A stretch of DNA of 64,000 nucleotides from Halichondria panicea (lineage: Eukaryota; Porifera; Demospongiae; Suberitida; Halichondriidae). Made by a program: the position numbers and the translations under genes. The stretch is taken from the NCBI RefSeq assembly GCF_963675165.1, contig NC_087381.1, positions 4,145,878-4,209,877 on the forward strand, written 5' to 3'. The notes beneath the pieces are model-generated. The model was given only the letters and a program-made list of their open reading frames with translations. It searched no databases and was not told where the DNA came from. The stretch's first letter is position 1, and each line of letters begins with the position of its first letter. This document shows, in pieces, positions 22,115 to 31,334 of this stretch.

Positions 22115-22120
22115 CCTTTC
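22115..22120. repeat. Target-site duplication CCTTTC (right, inner element)
   Basis: Partner of 15700-15705. Confidence 0.92.
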
Positions 22121-22310
22121 AGGTTGCATCATCTGCTGACGCTGGACACCCCTTCCTGCATATCAAAAACATAGCATGTGAATTCCCAAAGTGATTATAT
22201 TATGCTCTCACTTATGAGAGTTTTATTCTGCTGCATACTATTTTTGCTCTATAAGGTTAAGGGTACTTCCAAAGCTCTTACGACATTAATTTTTAGACCC
22301 CCCCCCCCTC

Positions 22311-22414
22311 TTAACATCACAAGTTTTGACACACTAGTTATTGCATGGTCACAGACCAATATCTTAACATCACAAGTTTTGACACACTAGTTATTGCATG
22401 GTCACAGACCAATA
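22311..22414. repeat. 53-bp tandem duplication
   Basis: Two copies with a 53-bp period, both holding CTTAACATCACAAGTTTTGA and TATTGCATGGTCACAGACCA, inside an intron of HECT A. Confidence 0.85.
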
Positions 22415-22723
22415 GTTAAATCCCTCTAGCTCTAACTCTTCGTAATATAAATGATGATACTATAAATGATGATACTATAAACGTAATCACACCTGCAACG
22501 TAATCACACCTGCACTTCTTTCAGGAAGTCTTGTAAGAGCCTGCCTCAAGAAGTTTCTCGTAGCTTCCACTCCATCTGTATTATATGGATAACCGTTTGG
22601 GTTTCCAGTAGCCATGTCACGATCACACTGTCACGATCACACTGCTAACAGAAGACTAACAGATAACAGTATCTTTGGTCTATGACTGAGCCACGTGTTG
22701 AAGCTTATTGCGCATGTGCACTA

Positions 22724-23073
22724 AAGGTTAAAGTACATGTACTTTAACCTTAGGATTTATTTGGGGGTACTCTTTTTATTTGGGGGTACTCTTTTTATTT
22801 GGGGGTACTCTTTTTATTTGAGGGTACTCTTTCCAATAGAAGAGAGTAGTTAGTTTAGTAGCTAAACAATTATTTTTTGGACCTAAACTGATAAGTGTAT
22901 ATATTCAGTTTTTATACCAGTTGACAAAAAGACCCCTGAATATATATTTTCCATACCCCAGTTGACAAAAAGTGTACCCCTGAATGTTTATTTTCTATAC
23001 CAGTTGACAAAAAGAGTACCCCCTAGATACAAATACATATATACTCTAATTTTGGCACTAATATTGCGCCATA
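22724..23073 (-). repeat. Outer element right terminal inverted repeat
   Basis: Mirror of 10024-10378. From inside out: the 24-bp perfect palindrome 22726-22749 (GGTTAAAGTACATGTACTTT then AACC); four TTTGGGGGTACTCTTTTTA-type units; a unique centre; three CAGTTGACAAAAAG-GTACCCC type units; and the tip ending in GCGCCATA. Confidence 0.87.
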
Positions 23074-23079
23074 CGCTAT
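23074..23079. repeat. Target-site duplication CGCTAT (right, outer element)
   Basis: Partner of 10018-10023. Confidence 0.9.
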
Positions 23080-23325
23080 TTCTTATAGGCGCTAACAAAT
23101 AATAGAATAATAGCATGCTATTTCTTATAGGCGCTATTATTGCTATTATTGCTAATTAAATAACATAATGCTGCATTTGTATTTCTTGCATGTGTATTAT
23201 CATTGCTATCTGCTCCCCCATAGCTGAGACTGTTAACAGAAATGAGAAATATGACTGTACATAAAATACATGCATAACTGAAGTTTTACTGAGATATATA
23301 GAAGAGGACAATGAGAGGATAATAA

Positions 23326-25182
23326 TTATAAGTAAACTTCTTGTAAACTTCTTGTGAAACTTCTTGTGAGACGAATATTGTGGAATTTAAACCGACCGAG
23401 CCACTTGAAAGCTTGTTCAGCACATTCAGTATTTACCCCGTGGATTTCGCTGAAAGCAGAAAGATGAGGATGGTATTGACACAGGGGGTTCTCAGGACAT
23501 ACAACCCAGCTCAGTGTGCTTGTTACAATGGAACAAATCAACCAAAAACCTGACTTTAAGCTCCCAACGATCCTTTGGCTTCCAAATTCTTCCATACCCT
23601 AAATGTCATACCCTTAATACCTCAATCTTTCAAGATTCCTACCAAACGTAATGTATAGGAAAATGTATAGGAAAATGTAAGCATGTATAAAGTTTCCACA
23701 TGGTCTTACAACAGCGAAAAGTCCGGCAGTTCGGTCATAAAAACGATTGATATTTCCAGCTTTCTTACAACCCGTGTTAGGAAGAGGTGCTTGTTTTGTT
23801 TTCGCCGTACATACTGGTGATCCATCAAACTTGGAACAAGAGAAGTGGACTCCTCGCAATGTGCTGGGCAAAATTTTGATGGTATTTTTACTCTTTCCTC
23901 CAAGCACTTTCCTGGTGAATATTTAATACTCGAGTCTCACGATCCTGTCCAGCTTTAGCTTTAGTCTTTGGCAGTGCACACATTGGCCGGCAGATCTCCA
24001 TCCAAAGAACAGTAACCTATGTACATGCATGCATGCGTAAAAATATTATACAGTCACTATAACTTCCAATAACTTAATTATCATGTAAGGTTAGTACAAT
24101 TATACAGAGTTAGTGTTAGGGGGGTGGTTAGGTAAGGGGTATATAGATAAAGGGTATAGGTTAGGTATATAGGTGGGTATAATATAGGTAAGTGTTAGAG
24201 TTAGGGTTAGCATGTGTTACGGGGATGGTATATAGGTAAGTGTTAGGGTTAGGCTTAGGCTTAGGCTTACATGGGATGTATTATGGGGGTTGTAACGGTT
24301 AGGGGATAGTTGGGTAGGGTTAGCATGTGTTAGGGGGATGTTAAGTGGGATGTTAAGTAAGGGTTAGGGGGATGTTAAGTAAGGGTTAGGGTTAGGGTAT
24401 AATTATGTTAGGTTAGCACGTGTTATAGGTTAGGGTAAGGGTTAGGGATGGTTAGGTAACTAGGGTTAGGTATGGTTTGGGGGTAAGGGTTAGGTTAGTT
24501 AGCTAGCATCATGCATGGTTAGGTAGTTTAGGTTATTAGTAGGGTATGGTTAGCATATTGGGTATTGGGGAGAGGGTGGTCTTACCTCCCGTGCATCCTT
24601 TCTTGTCGTGCACCCACGGACTGGTTTTACTTGTTATGTCCGCCCACGCTTGTTTGCACAGTTCGTCTACGTCTTTTCGTTGGGACGGTCCAACATCTGT
24701 AGCGAAGCTGGTTGATAAAAGATTACCACAGTCGTTGTACATAAACCATGCGTCATCTATCTGTCAGCTTCCAAGATGAACTTGATGTTTCGACCAAAAA
24801 GAGTATGGTCTTTCAATCGAACAATCCACTTCTCTGAAGTTAGCGTTGTATACCTCCGTTGTATACCTCGGCTCTTGACGTCATATCTTGTAGCAAGGCA
24901 ATTTCAAAAACTGTTTGAGAAGTGCAGTGAAAGCATCTGTAGTAGTGTGTAGTAGTGTGTAGTTTTAGAGTCTACTTCGTAGCTATGGTGATATTTCCTG
25001 CATTCACCAGAGAGTGGCACTGGTGGCAGAAGATTCAGGGAATCTTTTTCAGTAAATTTATCGAGCTGACATTCAAGTTTTGCGTTTTGCTCCAATGTTC
25101 TGGGAAATTTAGCTGCTAGAAACAATGCTGTACTCTTGCACTGCTCAACACTCTTTGCTCCACTGTCACCCACCGGACACAA
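23326..25182 (-). pseudogene. Transposase-like gene remnant (CQYHPHL / NTECAEQ family)
   Basis: Separate minus-strand pieces read in order. 25182-24904 has an N-terminal segment with KSVEQCKSTALFLAAKFPRT. 24742-24536 has MYNDCGNLLSTSFATDVG and SPWVHDKKGCTGG. 23907-23614 has a Cys-rich segment with LPNTGCKKAGNINRFYD and LFAVVRPCGNFI. 23595-23326 has PLCQYHPHLSAFSEIHGVNT, then ECAEQAFKWLGRFKFHN and an R-T-FTRSLQEVYL end. The YHPHL and NTE-AEQ-F motifs resemble the C-terminal part of large KDZ-like (Kyakuja/Dileera/Zisupton) transposases. That match is from memory and the family call is tentative. A TTAGGG-like array sits between the second and third pieces. No start is assigned; several stops and frame changes make it a remnant. 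Confidence 0.5.
24100..24560. repeat. Degenerate TTAGGG-like array
   Basis: About 460 bp rich in GGTTAG, TTAGGG and GTTAGGGGGATG on the plus strand, for example GTAAGGGTTAGGGTTAGGGT near 24375-24398. It is a variant telomere-like sequence, interrupted by non-telomeric bases throughout. It lies in the apparent intron of the remnant transposase gene, so it is interstitial. Confidence 0.85.
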
Positions 25183-26287
25183 CTCTTCGGTACTGTGACA
25201 GTGGAAATTAACCCTTTAACCGTCGGATTCTTAATTAACAGTGAAGTGAAATGTCTGTGAAATGTCTGTAAATTCTCTATCGGGTTTCCAGAGCAATAAA
25301 ATGCCTAGCAACCATATACCAATAGAATGCCCATACAACAAGGAATATAATGGTGCAACTAACAACCACGGTTATTACGCTCACCCGTTTTTATCATTTT
25401 AAATGCTCGGTGAGATAAAATCCAAAAAAATTTTTTTATGGTATCATAATGGTATAAAGGCTGCTTGATTTTCACATCATATGAATGTAATAGTGCTAAG
25501 ATAATATCAATTTGAAGTACAATACGTACATGTATTACTATATTAACGATCTATGACCTCACATAAAGACTGTTCATTACTGCTAATTCTTCTAGCTATA
25601 CTATACTACTACTTGCCAGAGTCACACTTCTGGTCTTTCACCGTCCTGGTCATGCATGCGTCTGGCATAAAGCTGGTAGAGGTATCCTACTATCCCCTCT
25701 CCTTCATAGACACTGTCATCACCAGAGGAGACATTGCCATTGCTGTCCTCAAGCTGTTCAAGCACATCGGCACAAGTAAACAACCTAGCCATAGTTTTTA
25801 ATATAGCAATGTGGCTTGGAAATTTCTAGACTAACTACAGCTCTTCCTTTATACAGGGATGTGCGTAGTTCGAGCTACTTCCTGAGCTACTTCCTAAGTA
25901 TTGCAGAATTAGAATTTCGCAAAAAAAGTCACTATTGCGGGCCACGATCGTGGCCCGTGGCGGTTAAATATCATTGCTATACTGTACTATATGCTACATA
26001 CAGAGTGCATGCATACAACATACAGTCCAGCAGAGCAGAGTTAGCAGAGCAGAGTTTAGCAACTACTGCCCATGTGGTACATGGTACATGCCTTGTTGCG
26101 AAGCTTAGGAGAGCTAGCTGTCTGTAGGTAATGGAAATACACAATTCGGCGTTCTCCTCTTCACCAGTGATACAGTTCATATATTCAGTGCAACAACTGG
26201 AAAAGCGTGCGCAGTGCAGTGCAGTAACGGTAATGCGCATGCGCTAAGTTGCTTAGTAATAAAAATAATTCATTCTCATTCATTCTC
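25183..26287. other. No recognisable gene; 20-bp palindrome
   Basis: Short frames only, including 25553-25801 (hydrophobic, no recognised domain). The sole notable structure is a perfect GC-rich 20-bp palindrome, CGGGCCACGATCGTGGCCCG, at 25938-25957. Confidence 0.5.
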
Positions 26288-27190
26288 TCTTCAAATGGCA
26301 AGAGTTTACCTTCAACTGCACTGCACTTAAAGCACGAATTGCTAAAGCTCAGTCTATCTCACTTGACTACACACTACTGAAAACTGTGAAGGCACATGCA
26401 GACGCTGTCGGTGCTCCACCGGAATTTATATTCTTTCCACTGCTCACTGCAACGGCTAATGCTCAAATGTCTGGGTGGCGTGAACCAGCAATATTGTGGA
26501 ATGTTGTGGCAGCTTCCTAGCTGCATTAAAACGACCTATGCTGTTGAGGTGCTTGCTTTATCATAATTACTTGCTTTATCATAATTTTGCAATAAAATTA
26601 ATTACTCAAAACATAATTACTATAAAGACGTTGCAAAGAAAGAGGAGAGGAGTGGAGAGAGGCACGAAAAAACTACCAAACCTGAACCACCTCAAATTGT
26701 TTCAATGGAAGCTCTACCAAGTTGTACGACGAAATGTCTGTCATGTACGATTTGAGGCTCGATAGATCGACTGGTGGTTCGTGGTCACGAAACTTGAAAA
26801 ATCGGGAGAATGCCCGTCGTTCAACATGATCGGTTTTATACAGCCATCATTTGTTGTTGAAATGGTGGAGAAGGGTGACTTCAACGACAGTGTGCCCGCA
26901 AGAGGTGGAGTATAAATATGCAGACCTCGTTGTACCAATGGCTTGAAGACGTACTCCGACGTGTGAGAAACGGGCATTCTAAGGAATACAGGTTCAATTC
27001 ACTTCTTCACAGGGTCCCCTTCGTTGATTTCCATGACGAAAGGAAACTTTCAATTCCTGACGACGAAGATCGCAGAGGCAAAGCGAAAGGCTCGTCTGGC
27101 GATGATACTTTGCTGCGTAGAGCATGCAGTGTCAGCTGGCATCGATGATGAAGCTAACGTGAAACAATAGACAATCATGGAGTATGTGAT
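26288..27190 (+). pseudogene. DUF3987-like (P-loop, primase/helicase-associated) remnant
   Basis: Pieces in different frames fit a DUF3987-type protein. About 26400-26550: APPEFIFFPLLTATANAQM, then WREPAILWNVVAA, and after a one-base shift PSCIKTTYAVEVL where the family has a P-loop-like G-x-K-[ST] region. About 26680-26780: PPQIVSMEALPS. About 26815-26930: NMIGFIQPSFVVEMVEKGDF. About 26990-27140: LLHRVPFVDFHDERKLSIPD and a further basic segment. DUF3987 proteins occur with replication or recombination modules in mobile elements. I see no partner gene next to it, and there are at least two stops. The family assignment is from motif memory and needs a profile search. Confidence 0.45.
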
Positions 27191-27466
27191 CGACCAGAAG
27201 TTTGCTCTGATGGGGGGGTGAGCACGCGTGGTGTGTGTGTGTGTGAAGGTGTGTGTGTGTGAAGGGGGTGTGCTCACTGGTGTTAAGGATGGCTCAGCCA
27301 CATGGTGCACAAGGCATCATATCTTAGTGATTGTGATATATTAATGGATGAGATTTAGTAGGAATGTAGTTTTGTACAAAATCTACTCGCTTAAAATGTT
27401 TGGAGGTCATGTGATCTTCAGCGATGGCGTTACAGTATGATTAAGAAGATAAAAAAGGAGGATTAG

Positions 27467-27727
27467 AAACAAGTGTAGCCACACCCCCAAATTTTTTTAT
27501 AAAGTACAACTTAGTTTTACTATTATTGTGGTGCCCGGATATGATGCGTATCATTTACAGGTGCACAGAAATCAGGAAAACTGTCGCATTTTCTATTTAA
27601 TGCCCTCTAATTAAATATGCGTATTTCAATTTTCCGCTTCACCGAAAATGATGGACATGGCGCCATAAAAATGGTAAAACTAAGTTGCACTTCATAAAAA
27701 ATTTTGGGGGTGTGGCTGCACTTGTTT
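27467..27727. mobile_element. MITE with ~54-bp inverted ends
   Basis: AAACAAGTGTAGCCACACCC at the left tip mirrors GGGTGTGGCTGCACTTGTTT at the right tip. Similarity continues inward through AAATTTTTTTATAAAGTACA and TTAGTTTTAC. It is 261 bp with no coding content. No convincing target duplication was identified. Confidence 0.75.
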
Positions 27728-27879
27728 GTATTTCGGAAATTGTAAAGTTAAAAAAACCCGTTCAACATCATGTTCCTTCATTATAAGACTACATTATTGC
27801 AAAGTTTCATCAGTTCATATATAATCACATATACAAGAAATCCACAATAAATTCCAATAATTAATTGAGCCATCCTTAA

Positions 27880-29305
27880 CAACACTGAGTGCGTGTGTGT
27901 GTGTGGGTGTGCGCCTGTGTGTGCATGTGCAAGTGTTGTGTGTGTGTGTGTGTGTGTGTGTGTGGAGGGGGTGTGCACGCAGTATTTGTGTGTGTTGGGG
28001 GCGTGTGTGTGTGGTGTGTGTTGTATTGGGAGGGTGTGTGTGGTGTGTATGTTGTGTGGGGGGGGTGAGCACGTGTGGTGTGCGTGTGGTGTGTTGTGTG
28101 GGGGGGTGAGCTGTGTGGGGGGGTGAGCACGCGTGGTGTGTGTGTGTGTGAAGGGGGCATGCACGCAGTGTGCGTGTGTGTGCAAGTGTGGTGTGTTGTG
28201 TGTGTGTGTGTGTGGAGGGGGTGTGCACGCAGTGTTTGTGTGTGTGCATGTGTGGTGTGTGCAAGCCGTTGTGTGTGGTGTGTTTTGTGTGTGTGGGTGT
28301 GCATGCTGTGTTTGTGTGTGTCTGCACGCCGTGTTTGTGTGTGTGTGTGTGGGGGGCATGTATGTGTGTGTGTGGAGGGAGTGTGCATGCAGTGTTTGTG
28401 TGTGTGCGTGTGCAAGCCGTGTGTGTGTGTGGGGGGTGTGTGTTTGTGTGTGTGTGTGTGGTGTTGTGTGTTGTGTATGTGTAAGCCGTGTGTGTGTGTG
28501 TGGAGGGGGTGTGCACGCAGTATTTGTGTGTGTTGGTGGCGTGTGTGTGTGGTGTGTGTTGTATTGGGAGGGTGTGTGTGGTGTGTACGTTGTGTGGGGG
28601 GGTGAGCACGCGTGGTGTGTGTGTGCGTGTGCAAGTGTGGTGTGTGTGTGTGTGGAGGGGGCCGTGTGGTGTGTGTGTGGTGTGTTGTGTGGGGGGGTGA
28701 GCACGCGTGGTGTGTGTGTGTGTGAAGGGGGTGTGCACGCAGTGTGCGTGTGTGTGCAAGTGTGGTGTGTTGTGTGTGTGTGTGTGTGGAGGGGGTGTGC
28801 ACGCAGTGTTTGTGTGTGTGCATGTGTGGTGTGTGCAAGCCGTTGTGTGTGGTGTGTGGTGTGTTTTGTGTGTGTGGGTGTGCATGCTGTGTTTGTGTGT
28901 GTCTGCACGCCGTGTTTGTGTGTGTGTGTGTGGGGGGTATGTATGTGTGTGTGTGGAGGGAGTGTGCATGCAGTGTTTGTGTGTGTGGAGGGAGTGTGCA
29001 TGCAGTGTTTGTGTGTGTGCGTGTGCAAGCCGTGTGTGTGTGTGGGGGTGTGTGTGTTTGTGTGTGTGTGTGTGGTGTTGTGTGTTGTGTATGTGTAAGC
29101 CGTGTGTGTGTGGTGTGCATGTGTGTGTGTGTGTGAGCAAGTGTAGTTTGTTGTGTGTGTGTGTGTGTGGGTGTGCACGCAGTGTTTGTGTGTGTGCGTG
29201 TGTGGTGTGTGCAAGCCGTTTGTGTGTGGTGTGTTTTGTGTGTGTGGGTGTGCACGCTGTGTTTGTGTGTGTCTGCACGCCGTGTTTGTGTGTGTCACAG
29301 GGAAA
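27880..29305. repeat. Complex TG minisatellite with ~574-bp higher-order repeat
   Basis: G+T-only-like plus strand made of (TG)n blocks joined by GTGCACGCAGTGTTTGTG, GCATGCAGTG, GTGCAAGCCGT and GGGGGGTGAGCACG modules. A block starting at 28133 recurs at 28707 (574-bp spacing) with few differences. All frames stay open for hundreds of codons but give only Cys/Val/Gly or His/Thr/Pro low-complexity peptides. I regard the array as non-coding. Confidence 0.9.
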
Positions 29306-29570
29306 ATATTTAAATTTCCTGTAACAGTCCAGACGCACAACATCTGTAGGATTTGTTAACTGTCCTTGGCCTTAGTGGCACATTTCCTTCCTCAAGAACT
29401 TTCCATATGGCCTTCACATTTACTACTACAGGATAGTGCAATGTTTCCTGTAGAACTTCCTTCGCTTTATCTTTATACCTTTCTTATGAACTGTCACTCA
29501 TAAATCCTTAGCATATAGGCCACTTCATGCTCACTGCAGTGTGTACTTCATCACCCACCAGTTGGTATTT
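29306..29570 (-). other. Possible exon remnant, unidentified
   Basis: On the minus strand, about 29365-29490 reads AKEVLQETLHYPVVVNVKAI then WKVLEEGKCATKAKDS. It looks protein-like, but there is no recognised family, start or partner exon. Confidence 0.25.
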
Positions 29571-30345
29571 ACTGTAGCAAAAGTCCACCACATATAAACT
29601 CTACAATAGTCCATACTCACTGTAACAATACTGACCACCCACTAGTCCATGGTCAATGCAACAATACTTGACATCCATGCACCTGATGTACACTGCAACA
29701 ATACCTGACCACCCATTATAGTCCATGCACACTGCAACAATACTTCACATCCACTAGACCGTGCTAACTCCACCCACTATATAGTTCATGATTGCTCACT
29801 TGTACTGCAATAAACCTAGACCACCCACCAGTCCATGCATACTGTAACAATACTTAACCACCCACCAGTCCATGTTCACTGCAATAATCCTAGACCACCC
29901 ACCAGTCCATGCATACTGTAACAATACTTAACCACCCACCAGTCCATGTTCACTGCAATAAGCCTAGACCACCCACCAGTCCATGCATACTGCAACAATA
30001 CTTAACCACCCACCAGTCCATGCGTACTGCAACAATACTTAACCACCCACCAATTCATGTACACTGCAATAAGCTAGACCGCCCACCAGTCCATGCTTAC
30101 TGATTATATAAACTATACCCACCAGTCCATGCATACTGCAACAATACTCTGCTCCACCAGTCCATGCATACTGCACGTACTTGCAACAATACTAGACTAC
30201 CCGCTAGTCCATGCTCACTGCTATAATTTATGACCATGCACCAGAGACTCTTGACTATCCACCATTTCATGCCACCACATGTTGTCTGCAATAACCCAGT
30301 CCGAAACAATAAACCCCTACCATGCAACTCTACAATACTTTGTGG
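29570..30345. repeat. Minisatellite CCACCCACCAGTCCATGCA
   Basis: About 20 degenerate units of 35-60 bp containing ACCCACCAGTCCATGCATAC, TGCAACAATACTTAACCACC and CAATAAGCCTAGACC variants. No gene is present. Confidence 0.9.
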
Positions 30346-30436
30346 TATATATTACCCCACTGCAACGGTCATTTTAATCAAAAGATCATTCACAATTGCA
30401 AGCATTCAAGATCAGGTAATTATAACCTTCTAGTTA

Positions 30437-30775
30437 TCAACCAGAAAGGTCCATGTTGGATAGTTTCCGCAAGGTTTTGGCCTATCAGAAGGTATACCCC
30501 TCTTTCTTGGCTTCATCTGTCGCTTTGCCAACGGTGATTTCTGCTCAATTGCAGCATCACCCAGTGAGCGTTTAAACTCTGCAACACACAGTGACTCCCA
30601 TTGTAGTGGCTTTGTTAGTAGCACCTCCTTTCCCTCATCACTTGCACTTTCATCACTAGACATGAAGTCCATTGTGACTATTGGCAGCCACTTGTCTTTC
30701 GTACCAGGGTCTTGGAAAGACCCCACCTCCAGCATCTTCTTCCTCTCTTGAAGTTTCTGAAAAGTAACAACACGC
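30437..30775 (-). CDS. Hypothetical protein exon (MSSDESASDEG)
   Basis: Minus-strand exon following a CTTTTCAG acceptor. It reads KLQERKKMLEVGSFQDPGTK, then MDFMSSDESASDEGKEVLL, KPLQWESLCVAEFKRSLGD, a basic KRQMKPRKRGIPSDRP segment, and ends WTFLVDN then TAG. The acidic 'MSSDES' motif followed by a Trp-containing helix and a basic tail resembles the C-terminal part of uncharacterised sponge and cnidarian proteins that I associate with mobile elements. Upstream exons are not identified. It could be the tail of a larger element gene lost to rearrangement. Confidence 0.4.
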
Positions 30776-30949
30776 GCACGATAATTGAAACTGCATGTAA
30801 ACTTCACCCTTCTATAATCATTATATAATGCTGCCTCGATCGGTAAACTACATAACATTATGGAGATCATTAAACATGTTGCAATAATAACTTCGCAGAA
30901 ACTCCAAGAGTGGGTAATGATTGACGGTGATTGTTGTTAAAAACGATTA

Positions 30950-31330
30950 ATGCCAAAAGAAGTCCAAGTCTGAATGGCTGTACCAGCAGAGCCTTGCAGC
31001 TCTCTTCTCACTTTTGCAGCTACTATTCTAGTGCAGAGCTCACTACTAAGTAGAGTAGCAACACTCCATGGACAAGTTTTATGGACAAGTTTGCTACGCA
31101 CTCGGCATTCCAAGTAGCAAGAACTAAGCATAATTTTGCACATCCACGAATTAAAATCTATGACTAGAAGTTAAGCCTATATAGAAACTCTTACTTGCAC
31201 TTCATTGATATTTGAGCAAACTGTAGCAGTCTACACAGACAGCTGACAGACACACACACACACACACAAAAATACAATGTACGTATCGTATCCCTCACTT
31301 GCGCATGCATGCGCACCGAGGCATAATTAT
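30950..31330 (-). repeat. Dispersed repeat R1, copy 3 (minus strand)
   Basis: Reverse-complement copy of R1: CAGCAGAGCCTTGCAGCTCT, AGCATAATTTTGCACATCCA, CTGTAGCAGTCTACACA, a CA run, then GCGCATGCATGCGCACCGAG. It abuts the plus-oriented copy 4 head to head at about 31330. Confidence 0.8.
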
Positions 31331-31334
31331 ACCT

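Larger units (their letters stand above)
12339..22615 (-). pseudogene. HECT E3 ubiquitin ligase A, cargo of the outer element, disrupted
   Basis: Minus-strand gene starting at the ATG 22613-22615 (MATGNPNGYPYNTDGVEAT) and ending at TGA 12339-12341. Resolved exons: 22615 to about 22506; the exon starting near 22155 that is split by the inner transposon and resumes at 15705; about 15044; about 14905-14997; 14680-14830; the exons within about 13858-14193; 13603-13786; 13334-13510; 12999-13304; 12742-12852; 12339-12592. Order: Gln/Met-rich repeats; a domain shared with HECT B (KKIPFLDFGEPFEFHDEIT to KVFVRPIQKDL); a C-x2-C...H-x4-C finger like a UBZ ubiquitin-binding finger (CMHCEKSVPM, HLLRSHIKAC); the HECT N-lobe (HFVGEEGVDTGGPSREFW); and the C-lobe with the thioester cysteine in ASTCDLCIRIPF (codon 12441-12443). 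Two microduplications, 13675-13690 and 14929-14950, break the frame, besides the insertion. The HECT call is strong; substrate and role are unknown. Confidence 0.85.
10024..23073. mobile_element. Outer integrase-HECT DNA transposon (host of a nested copy)
   Basis: A 13,050-bp element bounded by inverted ends that begin TATGGCGCAATATTAG on both sides, flanked by CGCTAT duplications. Without the nested insertion and its extra 6 bp it would be 6,635 bp. Contents: integrase A on the plus strand (10475-12066), HECT ligase A on the minus strand (22615 back to 12339), and the inner element inserted in an exon of HECT A. The 6-bp target duplication and IS3/retroviral-like DDE integrase recall the eukaryotic IS3-like (IS3EU) elements, but this is a comparison from memory. 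Both genes carry frameshifts, so this copy looks inactive as written. The composition, a DDE integrase with a ubiquitin ligase, is shared with the inner element. Confidence 0.9.

Noticed and set aside
10024..23073. Polinton/Maverick identity for the 13-kb element
   Set aside because: No DNA polymerase B, ATPase, protease or capsid-like gene. The length is explained by nesting of two 6.5-kb elements, each with a 6-bp duplication.
27781..29343. Open frames of up to 520 codons on both strands
   Set aside because: They are translations of a TG/CA array (His-Thr and Cys-Val repeats), open in all phases, with no start context or domain.
29570..30345. CRISPR-like direct repeats with spacers
   Set aside because: Repeat length and spacing are irregular, the 'spacers' are themselves repeated, and the context is eukaryotic.
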